Assembly (NCBI RefSeq): GCF_002285415.1 | Contig: NZ_NSBU01000007.1 | Location: forward strand, 64,501 to 128,500 | DNA from: Actibacterium pelagium | GTDB taxonomy: Bacteria > Pseudomonadota > Alphaproteobacteria > Rhodobacterales > Rhodobacteraceae | Length of the DNA stretch: 64,000 nucleotides | Direction: 5' to 3' | Shown here: positions 1 through 10,104 of the stretch, one piece after another | Numbering within the stretch: the first letter of the stretch is position 1 | Layout: each line of letters opens with the position of its first letter | The notes under the pieces: model-generated | Seen by the model: the letters and a program-made list of their open reading frames with translations, nothing else | What the model was told of the DNA's origin: nothing | Database searches by the model: none | Made by a program: the position numbers and the translations under genes

Positions 1-2308
1 CGTCAGCGGACATCTGTTCAACCTTCGAAAGCTCGACCCGAATGACGGGGGCATCCGATGGGTCGGGAACGGTGAAGCGGTGGATGATACTGGTGTCGCC
101 CTTTGCCAGCCGGTCTTGGTATTCCTGCGCGCTTATCATCGCGTCATAAGCCGCGATCCCAGCCTCGCGATCCATTGGGAATGGGTAGGGCCAAGGGTGT
201 GGCGCCAAAGGGGCAGGGTAGACGGCAAGGGTCTGGTCTTCGTATTTCAGGTCCAGATCTTTTTGCAGGTCTCGTCGGTTAAGCGGGTGCGCAGAGGGCC
301 GATAGGCGCCGTCCTGCTGCAATTCGATATCCCACCACCATTTCTTGGTGTCGTTAAGGCTGCCATTGCCGATTGCGTCGTCCAGTTTGGCCAAGGGCCG
401 CGCCAGTACCGGAATGTTCGATGCGGCCCACCGGAATGGGGCTTCTGCGAACAGGCCTTCAAGGTTCCACGGACAGGTTTTCATACAGCGCCCGCACATG
501 GCGCCGCCGGGTGTTGTAATGCGGTACGTGGCGCATTTCTGGCTGTCGGATTTCCAGATTTCGTAGCCGTTGAACATCAGTTTAGGCCCGGCTGTGATCG
601 CCCCCGAAGGGCACTCACGCGCGCATTTGTTGCAGCTTTCGCAGAAGTTCTGAAGGCCGAAATCAATGGGCTTGTCATGCTCCATCGGCATATCGGTTGA
701 AACCACACCCGATTTCAGACGTGGGCCAAGATAGGGGTTCAGGATCACCTCGCCAATCCGGCTGACCTCGCCCAGTCCAGATAGCAGCAACAATGGTGGC
801 TGTAGGACTTCCCCATCAAGAACCGTGTGAGCCTTGGCCTTGTAACCAAGGTTGCGGATCTGCTGCGCAATCACCCCGCCAAGCAGCGAGAACCGCAGAT
901 AGGCCCGCATTGATTGGGCGACTGAAATCCAATCGTCGCCGCTGGCGCCCTCCATGGTCTCATATCCCTGATCAATAATCATAGAGATCGCTTGATCGTG
1001 GGGTGGGTCCAGCGGTTCTCCGGCGGCATCATGGGAATACCACGCCCACTCGGGGCAACGGGAAAGGCCTACGGCGTCAGCGCCAAGAAAGTAACAGGCT
1101 GCCTTGATATTTTCGGCATTCCGCTTGCAATCAGAAGGTCGCGGTCCATCTAAGCTTTCGCCGTCTTGCAACAGAACGAACGCCCCAAGCGCGCGTCGTT
1201 GCGCGAAGGAGGGCGCGCTTTTGCGGGCATAGTGACCGCCTTTGGCACCTTCCTGGACGGTGGGGCCCATGTCGCCGAACTGGGCCCGGGCGAACATGTC
1301 AGCGCGCTTCGGCACGCGGGCGACATTTGGTTCGTCAATATAAGTTGTGGGCGTGTCCACGCGTTTCAGCCGCTCAAAGGGGTACGCGCCATCGACAAAG
1401 CGTCGCTTAGCGTAGGGATCCCGGTTCAAGGCATTCTTGGAAAAACCCTTGCCCATCCACCAAGCCGGACCGCGGGTCGAAAACCAAGGCTGCTTTTCCG
1501 GCGGTGCCAGCGGTGCATCCACGGTCATCCCCAATGCGCAGGTGATTGCCGCCAGTCCAAAACTGGGCCCGATATAGGGGGCCACTAGCTTGTCACCGTC
1601 CACCCAGGCCAAACCCGAAGCCACAGCAAGCTTGTTCAGGTCCACATCGGACGCCGATCCGGAATGAGCCTTTGCGTCGAACCCGAGCAGTCGAATGTAA
1701 TTGGCCAGCACACAGGCCGTCTCGTTGGCGCGAAGACTTGCCCGCTGGTCCAGTGCATCGTCCAGCCAGTCGGTTCCCGGCTCATCCTTATTTGGTGCAC
1801 GCGGGTTTTCATACAGGAAAACAATCGCATGCGTGTGGCCGCCGATGGTGGAGGGCGGGGCCTCCATGCTTTCTTTGAGGTCGGCCATGATGACGTCGAT
1901 CCCAGAGGCAAGCGTCTTCGTTTGTCGCGTACGTAAAGCCTCCGCCAGACGGGCGATTTCCGGGTTCGCGATTGGGTCTTTCAAAAGGGCATCTTCAGTC
2001 AGCCAGCAGATACCAATGGCAGAAGCATCCGAGAAATAGCCGAAGGCCTTCAGATGTTGGGCGCGTTCCGTCGGGTCCGTGGGGATCTCCGCCGTGGCCC
2101 TGTTCACCAGGCCATCCCGGATTGCGTCCATCATTGCCTGGTACTCTCGCATCGCGTTCACGATGCTTTTCGGCGCCTCTGGACGATTGAACGAAACGGC
2201 CTGCATTGCGGGTACGGCCGCCATGTCCGGCATGTTCCCGCGCCTTAGTCGTTCCAAAGGGTAGGGACCTAGGTGAACTGGCCGATCTTTGTCCGAAAAG
2301 AAACGCAT
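1..2308 (-). CDS. rdhA: Reductive dehalogenase, soluble non-respiratory type (partial, C-terminus beyond window)
   Basis: The minus strand is open from an ATG at 2308 to the window edge (769 residues seen, no stop). The protein carries two [4Fe-4S] ferredoxin motifs, CESCNKCARECP (about 556-567) and CGRCMKTCP (about 605-613), which with the preceding fold mark a cobalamin-dependent reductive dehalogenase. There is no twin-arginine signal peptide and no adjacent membrane anchor (rdhB), so it resembles the cytoplasmic catabolic class (BhbA of Comamonas, NpRdhA of Nitratireductor) rather than organohalide-respiration enzymes. Tyr424 (WAWYSHD) and Lys490/492 (GYKAKAH) are close in position to the Tyr426/Lys488 pair I recall for NpRdhA. 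N- and C-terminal halves share motifs, indicating an internal duplication. Residues after about 745 may begin a fused flavin/2Fe-2S reductase as in BhbA, but the window ends. It diverges from pobA, which suggests a halogenated 4-hydroxybenzoate as substrate (inference). Confidence 0.88.
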   Translation of the reverse strand, partial: MRFFSDKDRPVHLGPYPLERLRRGNMPDMAAVPAMQAVSFNRPEAPKSIVNAMREYQAMMDAIRDGLVNRATAEIPTDPTERAQHLKAFGYFSDASAIGICWLTEDALLKDPIANPEIARLAEALRTRQTKTLASGIDVIMADLKESMEAPPSTIGGHTHAIVFLYENPRAPNKDEPGTDWLDDALDQRASLRANETACVLANYIRLLGFDAKAHSGSASDVDLNKLAVASGLAWVDGDKLVAPYIGPSFGLAAITCALGMTVDAPLAPPEKQPWFSTRGPAWWMGKGFSKNALNRDPYAKRRFVDGAYPFERLKRVDTPTTYIDEPNVARVPKRADMFARAQFGDMGPTVQEGAKGGHYARKSAPSFAQRRALGAFVLLQDGESLDGPRPSDCKRNAENIKAACYFLGADAVGLSRCPEWAWYSHDAAGEPLDPPHDQAISMIIDQGYETMEGASGDDWISVAQSMRAYLRFSLLGGVIAQQIRNLGYKAKAHTVLDGEVLQPPLLLLSGLGEVSRIGEVILNPYLGPRLKSGVVSTDMPMEHDKPIDFGLQNFCESCNKCARECPSGAITAGPKLMFNGYEIWKSDSQKCATYRITTPGGAMCGRCMKTCPWNLEGLFAEAPFRWAASNIPVLARPLAKLDDAIGNGSLNDTKKWWWDIELQQDGAYRPSAHPLNRRDLQKDLDLKYEDQTLAVYPAPLAPHPWPYPFPMDREAGIAAYDAMISAQEYQDRLAKGDTSIIHRFTVPDPSDAPVIRVELSKVEQMSAD

Positions 2309-3839
<1,531 letters not shown>

Positions 3840-3849
3840 CCCAAAACTC

Positions 3850-3875
3850 AAAGGCCAGCGGTTTCGCTGGCCTTT
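3850..3875 (+). terminator. Terminator-like hairpin after pobA
   Basis: Perfect 11-bp stem (3850-3860 with 3865-3875) closed by a four-base loop, starting 11 bases after the pobA stop. The right arm ends in TTT followed by CTGCATTTGG. It can also act on the convergent LysR gene transcript. The T-tract is short. Confidence 0.75.
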
Positions 3876-3941
3876 CTGCATTTGGCTGGGTTTATCTTTG
3901 ACTTGAGGCCGACGCGGGTATCAGGCCGTCCGCAGGCGGTA

Positions 3942-4874
3942 TCACAATTCTCTGTCAGCGCGCCGCCAGGTTTTTCGCAGCAGTTCGAAAAGTGCAGAGA
4001 CGGCAGGGTTGCCCTTAAGGCGCTCTAGCGTGATGAAACTCAGGCTCGCGGGAATGGACACGTCGTCACACACGGCAAGTCCAAAAGACTGTTTCTGTTG
4101 CAACGCGATCGAGTCACGCGACAGCGAAAGCCCGACCCCGGCCCGGACCATCTCCAACATGGACGACTCCTGATCAACCAGCGCAACAACGTTTTGCTGG
4201 CAGCCATGCTCTTCGAAGATTTTACCAAGCAGCCGATGATGAACGGAAAGCTCTGGCGTCCCAATCCAGGGGAGTGCCGCCAGCTGTGTCCAGTCGGCGC
4301 CCGTGATGCGGTCCTGCCAACCATCGGGCGCGATAACCTTGTATGAAAAGTCAGCCAGCTTTACCGCGTGGATCGGTTCGTCTTGGTCTGAAGAGAATTG
4401 ATCGACGTCGTCAGGCCCGCTTAGGAAGAACCCTGCGTCGATCTGGTTTCGCCTGAGCCGCGCCAAGATATTGCCGCTCATGCCGTGGACCAGTTCTGTT
4501 TCGATCTCGGGGTATTCAACGCGCAAGTTGCTAAGTAAGCGCCCCAACCGGATAAACTCTGGATCGACGATGGTGCCAATCCTAAGTTTTCCGCGTACTC
4601 GGCCAGCGCGCCGATGCGCGCTGCGGTGGAACTCTGTCATGACCTCCAGAACTTGCTCTGCCTTTCCCAACAGCGCTTTACCATCCGGTGTAATTCGCAG
4701 GCCGCCCGGGGTGCGATCGAAGAGTGTTATTCCTGTTTCTTCTGTCAGGCGCTTGATTTGGTGGCTGATCGCTGGCTGGGTCAAATTCAGCACTTCTGCT
4801 GCCTTGGACACGCTGCCCTCTCGGGCCACTGTAACGAAGGCTAAGATCGTGTTTATATTGGAAAAACGCTCCAT
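3942..4874 (-). CDS. LysR-family regulator (candidate DddR for the adjacent DMSP genes)
   Basis: 310-residue LysR-type regulator. The N-terminal helix-turn-helix (about 5-65) contains the usual signature around SVSKAAEVLNLTQPAISHQI, followed by a linker helix and a periplasmic-binding-protein-like effector domain (about 95-300). It is transcribed away from the GMC oxidoreductase/dddD genes across a 199-base gap (4875-5073), the classic arrangement of a LysR activator and its target. In Marinomonas a LysR protein, DddR, activates dddD clusters in response to DMSP; that role is inferred here from position only. The gap contains ATTA-C-TAAT at 4881-4889, a weak candidate for part of a LysR box. 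It could instead serve pobA, which it meets tail to tail. Confidence 0.85.
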   Translation of the reverse strand: MERFSNINTILAFVTVAREGSVSKAAEVLNLTQPAISHQIKRLTEETGITLFDRTPGGLRITPDGKALLGKAEQVLEVMTEFHRSAHRRAGRVRGKLRIGTIVDPEFIRLGRLLSNLRVEYPEIETELVHGMSGNILARLRRNQIDAGFFLSGPDDVDQFSSDQDEPIHAVKLADFSYKVIAPDGWQDRITGADWTQLAALPWIGTPELSVHHRLLGKIFEEHGCQQNVVALVDQESSMLEMVRAGVGLSLSRDSIALQQKQSFGLAVCDDVSIPASLSFITLERLKGNPAVSALFELLRKTWRRADREL

Positions 4875-5073
4875 ATAAAAATTACTAATATGCCACTGTG
4901 AGATTCGTCATTAGATTTCTTCACACCGAGACCTCAAGAGAGGTTCCATCAAGCGCCCGGGGAGGGGCGTGAAACTGACCTAAAATCCTGTCCTGTCGCG
5001 ATTTCTCGGGGACGAGGGTTTTTCACGATCTTCCCGCAACGCATTTGGTGGCCCATTAAATGTTAAGTGGATA

Positions 5074-6747
5074 GTGAAAGTGTCAGAAGAAGTGACCGAG
5101 TTCGACTATATCGTCGTTGGGGCTGGATCGGCCGGGTGCCTTATGGCCAATCGGCTAAGTGCCGACCCGAAGCACCGCGTTTTGCTTCTGGAAGCGGGCA
5201 AACCCGATACCTATCCATGGATCCATATTCCGGTTGGCTATTTGTATTGCATTGGCAATCCACGTGCCGACTGGATGTATAAAACTCAACCGGCTGATGG
5301 CTTGAACGGACGCAGCTTGCTGTACCCGCGCGGTAAGACGCTTGGGGGGTGTTCTTCGATCAACGGCATGATCTATATGCGCGGTCAGGCCCGCGATTAT
5401 GACAATTGGGCCAAGCTGACGGGCGAGGACGCGTGGAGCTGGCAAAATTCTCTTGCCGATTTCAAGGCGCACGAAGACCACTACAAACTGGATGACGGAG
5501 CGGACCCTGTTGCTGGGGACAACATGAGGTTCTCCGACCTTCACGGCCATGGTGGTGAATGGCGTATCGAAAAACAGCGACTGCAGTGGGACGTTCTGGA
5601 CAGCTTTGCCGACGCGGCCACTGAGGCTGGTATCCAAAAAACGGACGACTTCAATTCGGGGGACAATGCCGGTGTCGGGTATTTCGACGTCAACCAAAGT
5701 TCGGGTTGGCGCTGGAACACGTCCAAGGCCTTTCTGCGTCCAGTTAAGTCGCGGCCGAACCTGACGATCTGGACCGAAGCACAGGTTGAAAAACTTCTCA
5801 TTGAAAAGGATGAGGCTGGACAATTACGTTGCCACAGCGCGCTTGTGCATCGCAAAGGCCAGACGACAAAAGTAAACGCGCTTAAAGAGGTCGTTTTATC
5901 GGCCGGTGCTGTGAACTCTCCACAGATTTTGCAGCTTTCGGGGGTCGGGCCAGCGGCGCTTTTGAAAGAGCATGGGATCGACGTTGTCATGGACGCGCCC
6001 AATGTCGGGGAGAACCTGCAAGACCATTTGCAAATTCGTGCGGTGTATAAAGTGAAAGGCACCAGAACGCTAAACACCTTGGCCAATTCCATGGTGGGCA
6101 AAGCGAAGATTGGTTTGGAGTACCTGTTCAAACGCTCTGGACCGATGAGCATGTCCCCCAGCCAGTTGGGGGCTTTCACCCGGTCTGACCCCAGCCGTCC
6201 ATACGCGAACCTTGAATACCATGTTCAGCCGCTCAGCTTGGAAGCGTTCGGCGAAGACTTGCATGACTTCCCGGCCATGACGGTCAGCGTCTGTAACCTG
6301 AACCCGACTAGCCGCGGTCACGTGCGCATTGCGTCGTCAGATTTCCGGCAGGCCCCCGAAATCGCACCGAATTATCTGGACACGGACGAAGACCGTAAGA
6401 TAGCCGCCGACAGTCTTCGGCAAGTCCGCGAGATCATGTCGCAGCCGGCGATGGCGGTATACGAGCCGGAAGAATTCAAACCGGGCATCCAGTATCAAAG
6501 CGATGAAGAGCTTGCCCGGCTGGCAGGCGACATTGCCAGCACGATTTTCCATCCTGTCGGGACTATAAAGATGGGCCGCGATGACGATCCAACGGCCGTT
6601 CTGGACCCGCATCTAAGGGTCAAAGGGGTTGCCGGGCTTCGCGTCGTGGACGCGTCGATCATGCCAGAGATTACCAGTGGCAACACGAATTCACCCACAA
6701 TCATGATCGCAGAGAAGGCCGCCGGCTGGATGCTGGCTGGCCAATAA
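5074..6747 (+). CDS. dddA: GMC-family alcohol dehydrogenase, probable 3-hydroxypropionate dehydrogenase (DddA-like)
   Basis: FAD-dependent glucose-methanol-choline oxidoreductase of 557 residues. The dinucleotide-binding GAGSAG is at 16-21, the GMC signature around [18 protein letters not shown] near 90-107, the catalytic His493 in HPVGT, and Asn537 in the C-terminal NTNSPT block. GMC enzymes oxidise alcohols at the cell membrane or in the cytoplasm. In Halomonas HTNK1 a GMC enzyme, DddA, oxidises 3-hydroxypropionate made from DMSP to malonate semialdehyde. The gene lies 31 bases before dddD on the same strand, so this role fits well, but choline-type substrates cannot be excluded from sequence. 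The start is a GTG at 5074 with only a weak ribosome site; a GTG at 5080 is an alternative. The product semialdehyde dehydrogenase (DddC) is not next to it. Confidence 0.75.
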   Translation: MKVSEEVTEFDYIVVGAGSAGCLMANRLSADPKHRVLLLEAGKPDTYPWIHIPVGYLYCIGNPRADWMYKTQPADGLNGRSLLYPRGKTLGGCSSINGMIYMRGQARDYDNWAKLTGEDAWSWQNSLADFKAHEDHYKLDDGADPVAGDNMRFSDLHGHGGEWRIEKQRLQWDVLDSFADAATEAGIQKTDDFNSGDNAGVGYFDVNQSSGWRWNTSKAFLRPVKSRPNLTIWTEAQVEKLLIEKDEAGQLRCHSALVHRKGQTTKVNALKEVVLSAGAVNSPQILQLSGVGPAALLKEHGIDVVMDAPNVGENLQDHLQIRAVYKVKGTRTLNTLANSMVGKAKIGLEYLFKRSGPMSMSPSQLGAFTRSDPSRPYANLEYHVQPLSLEAFGEDLHDFPAMTVSVCNLNPTSRGHVRIASSDFRQAPEIAPNYLDTDEDRKIAADSLRQVREIMSQPAMAVYEPEEFKPGIQYQSDEELARLAGDIASTIFHPVGTIKMGRDDDPTAVLDPHLRVKGVAGLRVVDASIMPEITSGNTNSPTIMIAEKAAGWMLAGQ

Positions 6748-6778
6748 GCCTGATGTTCAGAAGTTTTTGAGGTTAAAC

Positions 6779-9286
6779 ATGCGCTCTTCGTTCTCAAAGC
6801 TACCGTTAACCGGCGTTAAGGTTGTCGATTTTGGCCAGTATATTGCAGGCCCCGCCGTCGCCATGTTGCTGGGGGATCTGGGCGCGACTGTCGTTCACAT
6901 TGATCCGCCGGGTGGTCCGATGTGGGATAGCCCGGCCAATGCGACGCTTAACCGGAACAAGATCATTGTTAACCTTGATCTAAAGACCAAGGACGGGCTG
7001 CAAAAGGCGCTCGAACTTTGTGCGGAAGCGGACATCGTGGTTGAAAACTTCCGCCCCGGAAAACTGGCGGCGTTGGGTGTCGACTTCGCGGAGATGCGGA
7101 AGACGCGGCCCGAGCTTATTACAATCTCATTGCCCGGTTTTGCCTCTAATGACGAACAGCGGCGCGAATTACGCGCATATGAAAGCATCGTGGCGGCCTC
7201 TTCTGGCGTTTTCACCGATATGGGGCTGAACCGCGTGTTGATGGGGCTGAACCCTTCGTTTTCGCCGCTGCCTTTGGCTTCGGCGTACGCGTCACAAATC
7301 GCGGCTTCGGCGACCGTTCTGGCGCTTCAGTCCCGACAGGTAACCGGTTTGGGCGACCAGATCGAGGTACCGCTGGCCGCCGCCGTGATGGAGGGGCTTT
7401 GCTACAACTCGATCAAGGTCGAGAACATGCCAGAACGCTATCTGACACAGCGCGAGGTCGAGATCGAACGGCGCCGTGCCGAAGGCCTGCCAATGAACAT
7501 CAGTTACGAGGATCTGCAAGAGCTTCTTGATCCGTTCTTCCGCAGCTACATGTGCAAGGACGGGCGCATGTTCTACGTGGTCTGCCCCTCTCACAAAAAC
7601 CACGCGCGGCGATGCCTCGAAATCCTCGGCATCTACGAAGAAATGGTCGAAGAGGGCCTGACGTCCGAAGAAGACACTTATAAGCCCTACAGCGAATGGG
7701 CTTCTGATACCTCTTTGGGTGTCTATCCGATGCCAAAGTTCTGGGCGGATAAGCTTTCGGCACGCATGAAAGAGGTCTTTATGACCCGGACCTCTCATGA
7801 GTGGAAGAAGATGTTCGGGCGTGGTGGCGTGCCGGGTGCGCCGCAGCGATGGCTTCAGGAATGGGTGCACGACGAGTATGCGGAAAACTCGGGCCTGATG
7901 ATTGACGCCTGGGATCCCGAATATGGCGAGATGACCCAGCCCGGACCAATCGTCTGGATGGAGGAGAGTGGCGAAGAGGCCTTGAACCCATCCCCCCGCC
8001 GTTGGGTAGAGTTCAACGAGGCGCTTGGTATCCTGAAGAAAATCCGCACCGAAATACCTGATCCCGTGGATGACCCCGAAGAGGGTTGGTTGTCCGGGGT
8101 CCGCGTGTTGGATCTGTGTAACGTTATTGCCGGGCCGCATTCCGCCAGTTACCTGGCCCGGTTTGGCGCCGAGGTGATTAAACTGGACCCGGCGCAGCCG
8201 CTTTATGACAGTTGGAACACGGTGGTTTACGGGCTGTCGCAAATGCGAGGCAAACGTTCGATTCTGGCCGATATGAAATCGCATCACGGTCGCAAGGTAT
8301 TCGAAGACCTCGTGAAAACTGTGGACGTTATCATCTGGAATGCGCCTGACAACCAGATCAAGAAGATGGGCTTGGACAGGGACAGCCTGCACAAGCTCAA
8401 TCCCGATGCGATCTTCTGCAAGCTGGACTGTTTCTCGGGTGTGCGCCGGGGCGTGCGAACCGACTATATCGGCTATGACGATTTGGTGCAGGCCGCAACC
8501 GGGATCATGTTGCGTTTCGGCGGGGCGATGGACCGACCCGAAGAGCACGCGCATGTTGGCACCATAGATGTCATGTGCGGATTTGGTGGGGCGTTGTCAG
8601 TCGCCGCGGCCTTGTATCAGAAATACCGTCATGGCCGGATCGGGCGTGGACGAACGTCTTTGTCTGCCAACAGCGGTCTGCTTCAGGTGCCGTTCTGTTA
8701 CGACTACAAGGGCAGGGGGCTTTTCGACGAACCATCCGGTCCAGAAGCTAATGGCTTCGACGAACTGTCCCGTTTCTATTGGACGGCGTCCGGCACCTAT
8801 ATTCTTCTTAGCGCTTACCCTTCCGATCTACCGCGCTTCCGTCAGGTCGAAGGGCTGGAAACGCTTGTTGAACTTCCTGAAGGGTCCCGGGCCGGGTATC
8901 TGTCCGCCATGTTCCAGACCCAGCCTGCTTCCGAATGGATTAGGCGTCTGCGCGCCGCGGACATTGGGGTCACCATTTGCGAGAACATCGAGGCGCTTCG
9001 CGCTGAAAATACCCGCGACGCCGATGGTCTGCCCGGGACGGAGAATGGGAGTTACTCTTTCTCCACCTACCCGGACCACCCAAGCGGGCACGAGATTACC
9101 CAATTGGACCCCTATGCGGTGCGCGCGACCCGCGGCAAGGTCTTTGCAGTCGAACCGTCCGAGAAGTTTGGCAGTTCGACGCGCGCCATTCTTAAGGAAG
9201 TTGGCTACGCCGATCAGGCCATTGATGCGATGCTAAAGGCCGGCGACATCAGCGAAAGCTGGAGCGAGGAGTATTTGCCAAGCTGA
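6779..9286 (+). CDS. dddD: DMSP CoA-transferase/lyase DddD (tandem class III CoA-transferase)
   Basis: 835 residues from the ATG at 6779, preceded at correct spacing by TGAGG; a TTG at 6767 would add four residues. Two CaiB/Frc-type class III CoA-transferase domains are fused: domain 1 from VKVVDFGQYIAGPA (about 13) to about 400, domain 2 from VRVLDLCNVIAGPHSA (about 441) to the end. Domain 1 lacks the catalytic Asp (it reads LPLASAYAS at the expected place), while domain 2 keeps it in HVGTIDVMCG, Asp597 here. This matches the size, fusion and single active-site Asp (Asp602 in Marinomonas) that characterise DddD, which transfers CoA to dimethylsulfoniopropionate and releases dimethyl sulfide, leaving 3-hydroxypropionyl-CoA. 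The upstream GMC gene and nearby enoyl-CoA hydratase are classic ddd/acu partners. No DMSP transporter gene is adjacent. A non-DMSP double CoA-transferase is the main alternative. Confidence 0.85.
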   Translation: MRSSFSKLPLTGVKVVDFGQYIAGPAVAMLLGDLGATVVHIDPPGGPMWDSPANATLNRNKIIVNLDLKTKDGLQKALELCAEADIVVENFRPGKLAALGVDFAEMRKTRPELITISLPGFASNDEQRRELRAYESIVAASSGVFTDMGLNRVLMGLNPSFSPLPLASAYASQIAASATVLALQSRQVTGLGDQIEVPLAAAVMEGLCYNSIKVENMPERYLTQREVEIERRRAEGLPMNISYEDLQELLDPFFRSYMCKDGRMFYVVCPSHKNHARRCLEILGIYEEMVEEGLTSEEDTYKPYSEWASDTSLGVYPMPKFWADKLSARMKEVFMTRTSHEWKKMFGRGGVPGAPQRWLQEWVHDEYAENSGLMIDAWDPEYGEMTQPGPIVWMEESGEEALNPSPRRWVEFNEALGILKKIRTEIPDPVDDPEEGWLSGVRVLDLCNVIAGPHSASYLARFGAEVIKLDPAQPLYDSWNTVVYGLSQMRGKRSILADMKSHHGRKVFEDLVKTVDVIIWNAPDNQIKKMGLDRDSLHKLNPDAIFCKLDCFSGVRRGVRTDYIGYDDLVQAATGIMLRFGGAMDRPEEHAHVGTIDVMCGFGGALSVAAALYQKYRHGRIGRGRTSLSANSGLLQVPFCYDYKGRGLFDEPSGPEANGFDELSRFYWTASGTYILLSAYPSDLPRFRQVEGLETLVELPEGSRAGYLSAMFQTQPASEWIRRLRAADIGVTICENIEALRAENTRDADGLPGTENGSYSFSTYPDHPSGHEITQLDPYAVRATRGKVFAVEPSEKFGSSTRAILKEVGYADQAIDAMLKAGDISESWSEEYLPS

Positions 9287-9348
9287 TACGTGCCGATGTA
9301 CCGAAATCGGATGTCACCCCTGACGGCAGCCATACAAAGATTTGTGGT

Positions 9349-10104
9349 TCACCGTGCAGGGCGCCGTTTCTCAACGAATGCTCGTGCACCTTCTAAACTG
9401 TCAGCGGTATCGATGATCTCGCGCAGCTTCTGGTCGTTCAGATCCCAATTTTCGATCATTCGAATTGCTGAGTCTGCAAGCTCTAGGCTCGTGGCGACTG
9501 ACATCGGGGCGTTTTCAGCGATGCTGGCAGCCAGACTTAGCGCCCGCTCCATGACTTTGGCCTGTGGGACGATCTCGTTCAGCAAGCCCAACTCCATTGC
9601 GGTGGCCGCATTGAAGGGTTTTCCAGTCAGCAAAATTTCATTTGCGCGCACGCGTGGAATACGTTGCGCCAGACGCATCGCGCCACCAGCGCCAGCGATC
9701 AGCCCCAACTTGGCCTCGGGCAGGCCAAACTTGGCATCAGTTGCGGCGACGACCAAATCGCAGGCCAGCATGAATTCGAAACCACCTGCCAATGCGGCCC
9801 CTTCAACGGCCGCGATCACGGGCTTGGTACGCCTGCGTTTCACGAAGCCGCCAAAGCCAAATTCACCGAAAAGGATGCGCTCTGCATCACCATCGGCGAA
9901 GGCTTTGAGGTCCATGCCCGCGCAAAACATGCCGCCAGCACCCGTTAGGATGGCGACGCGAATGGCGTCATCGCTTTCGATGCGATCAAAGGCGTCGCGC
10001 ATTCCTTCGCAAACGTCGTGATTGATTGCGTTACGTTGATTGGGACGGTTTATTGTAACCTTGGCGATGCTGTCCTCTACCTCCAGCAAAACGGCATCAG
10101 TCAT
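9349..10104 (-). CDS. Enoyl-CoA hydratase/crotonase (AcuK-like)
   Basis: Crotonase-fold enzyme of 251 residues, starting at the ATG at 10104, which overlaps the end of the acyl-CoA synthetase gene by 8 bases (translational coupling). The oxyanion-hole segment AGMDLKAF, the AALAGGFEF block and LPEAKLGLIAGAGG are present; both glutamates used by hydratases (in GGFEF and LPEAK) are kept, so it should hydrate a 2-enoyl-CoA rather than act only as an isomerase. In DMSP degraders AcuK hydrates acryloyl-CoA to 3-hydroxypropionyl-CoA, the same intermediate DddD produces, and the gene sits convergent to dddD. The substrate is inferred. A short-chain hydratase for another acid activated by the upstream synthetase is equally possible. 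Confidence 0.85.
   Translation of the reverse strand: MTDAVLLEVEDSIAKVTINRPNQRNAINHDVCEGMRDAFDRIESDDAIRVAILTGAGGMFCAGMDLKAFADGDAERILFGEFGFGGFVKRRRTKPVIAAVEGAALAGGFEFMLACDLVVAATDAKFGLPEAKLGLIAGAGGAMRLAQRIPRVRANEILLTGKPFNAATAMELGLLNEIVPQAKVMERALSLAASIAENAPMSVATSLELADSAIRMIENWDLNDQKLREIIDTADSLEGARAFVEKRRPAR

Noticed and set aside
1-2308. Respiratory (membrane-anchored) reductive dehalogenase
   Set aside because: No Tat signal, no rdhB, and the duplicated N-terminal half fits the cytoplasmic catabolic class.
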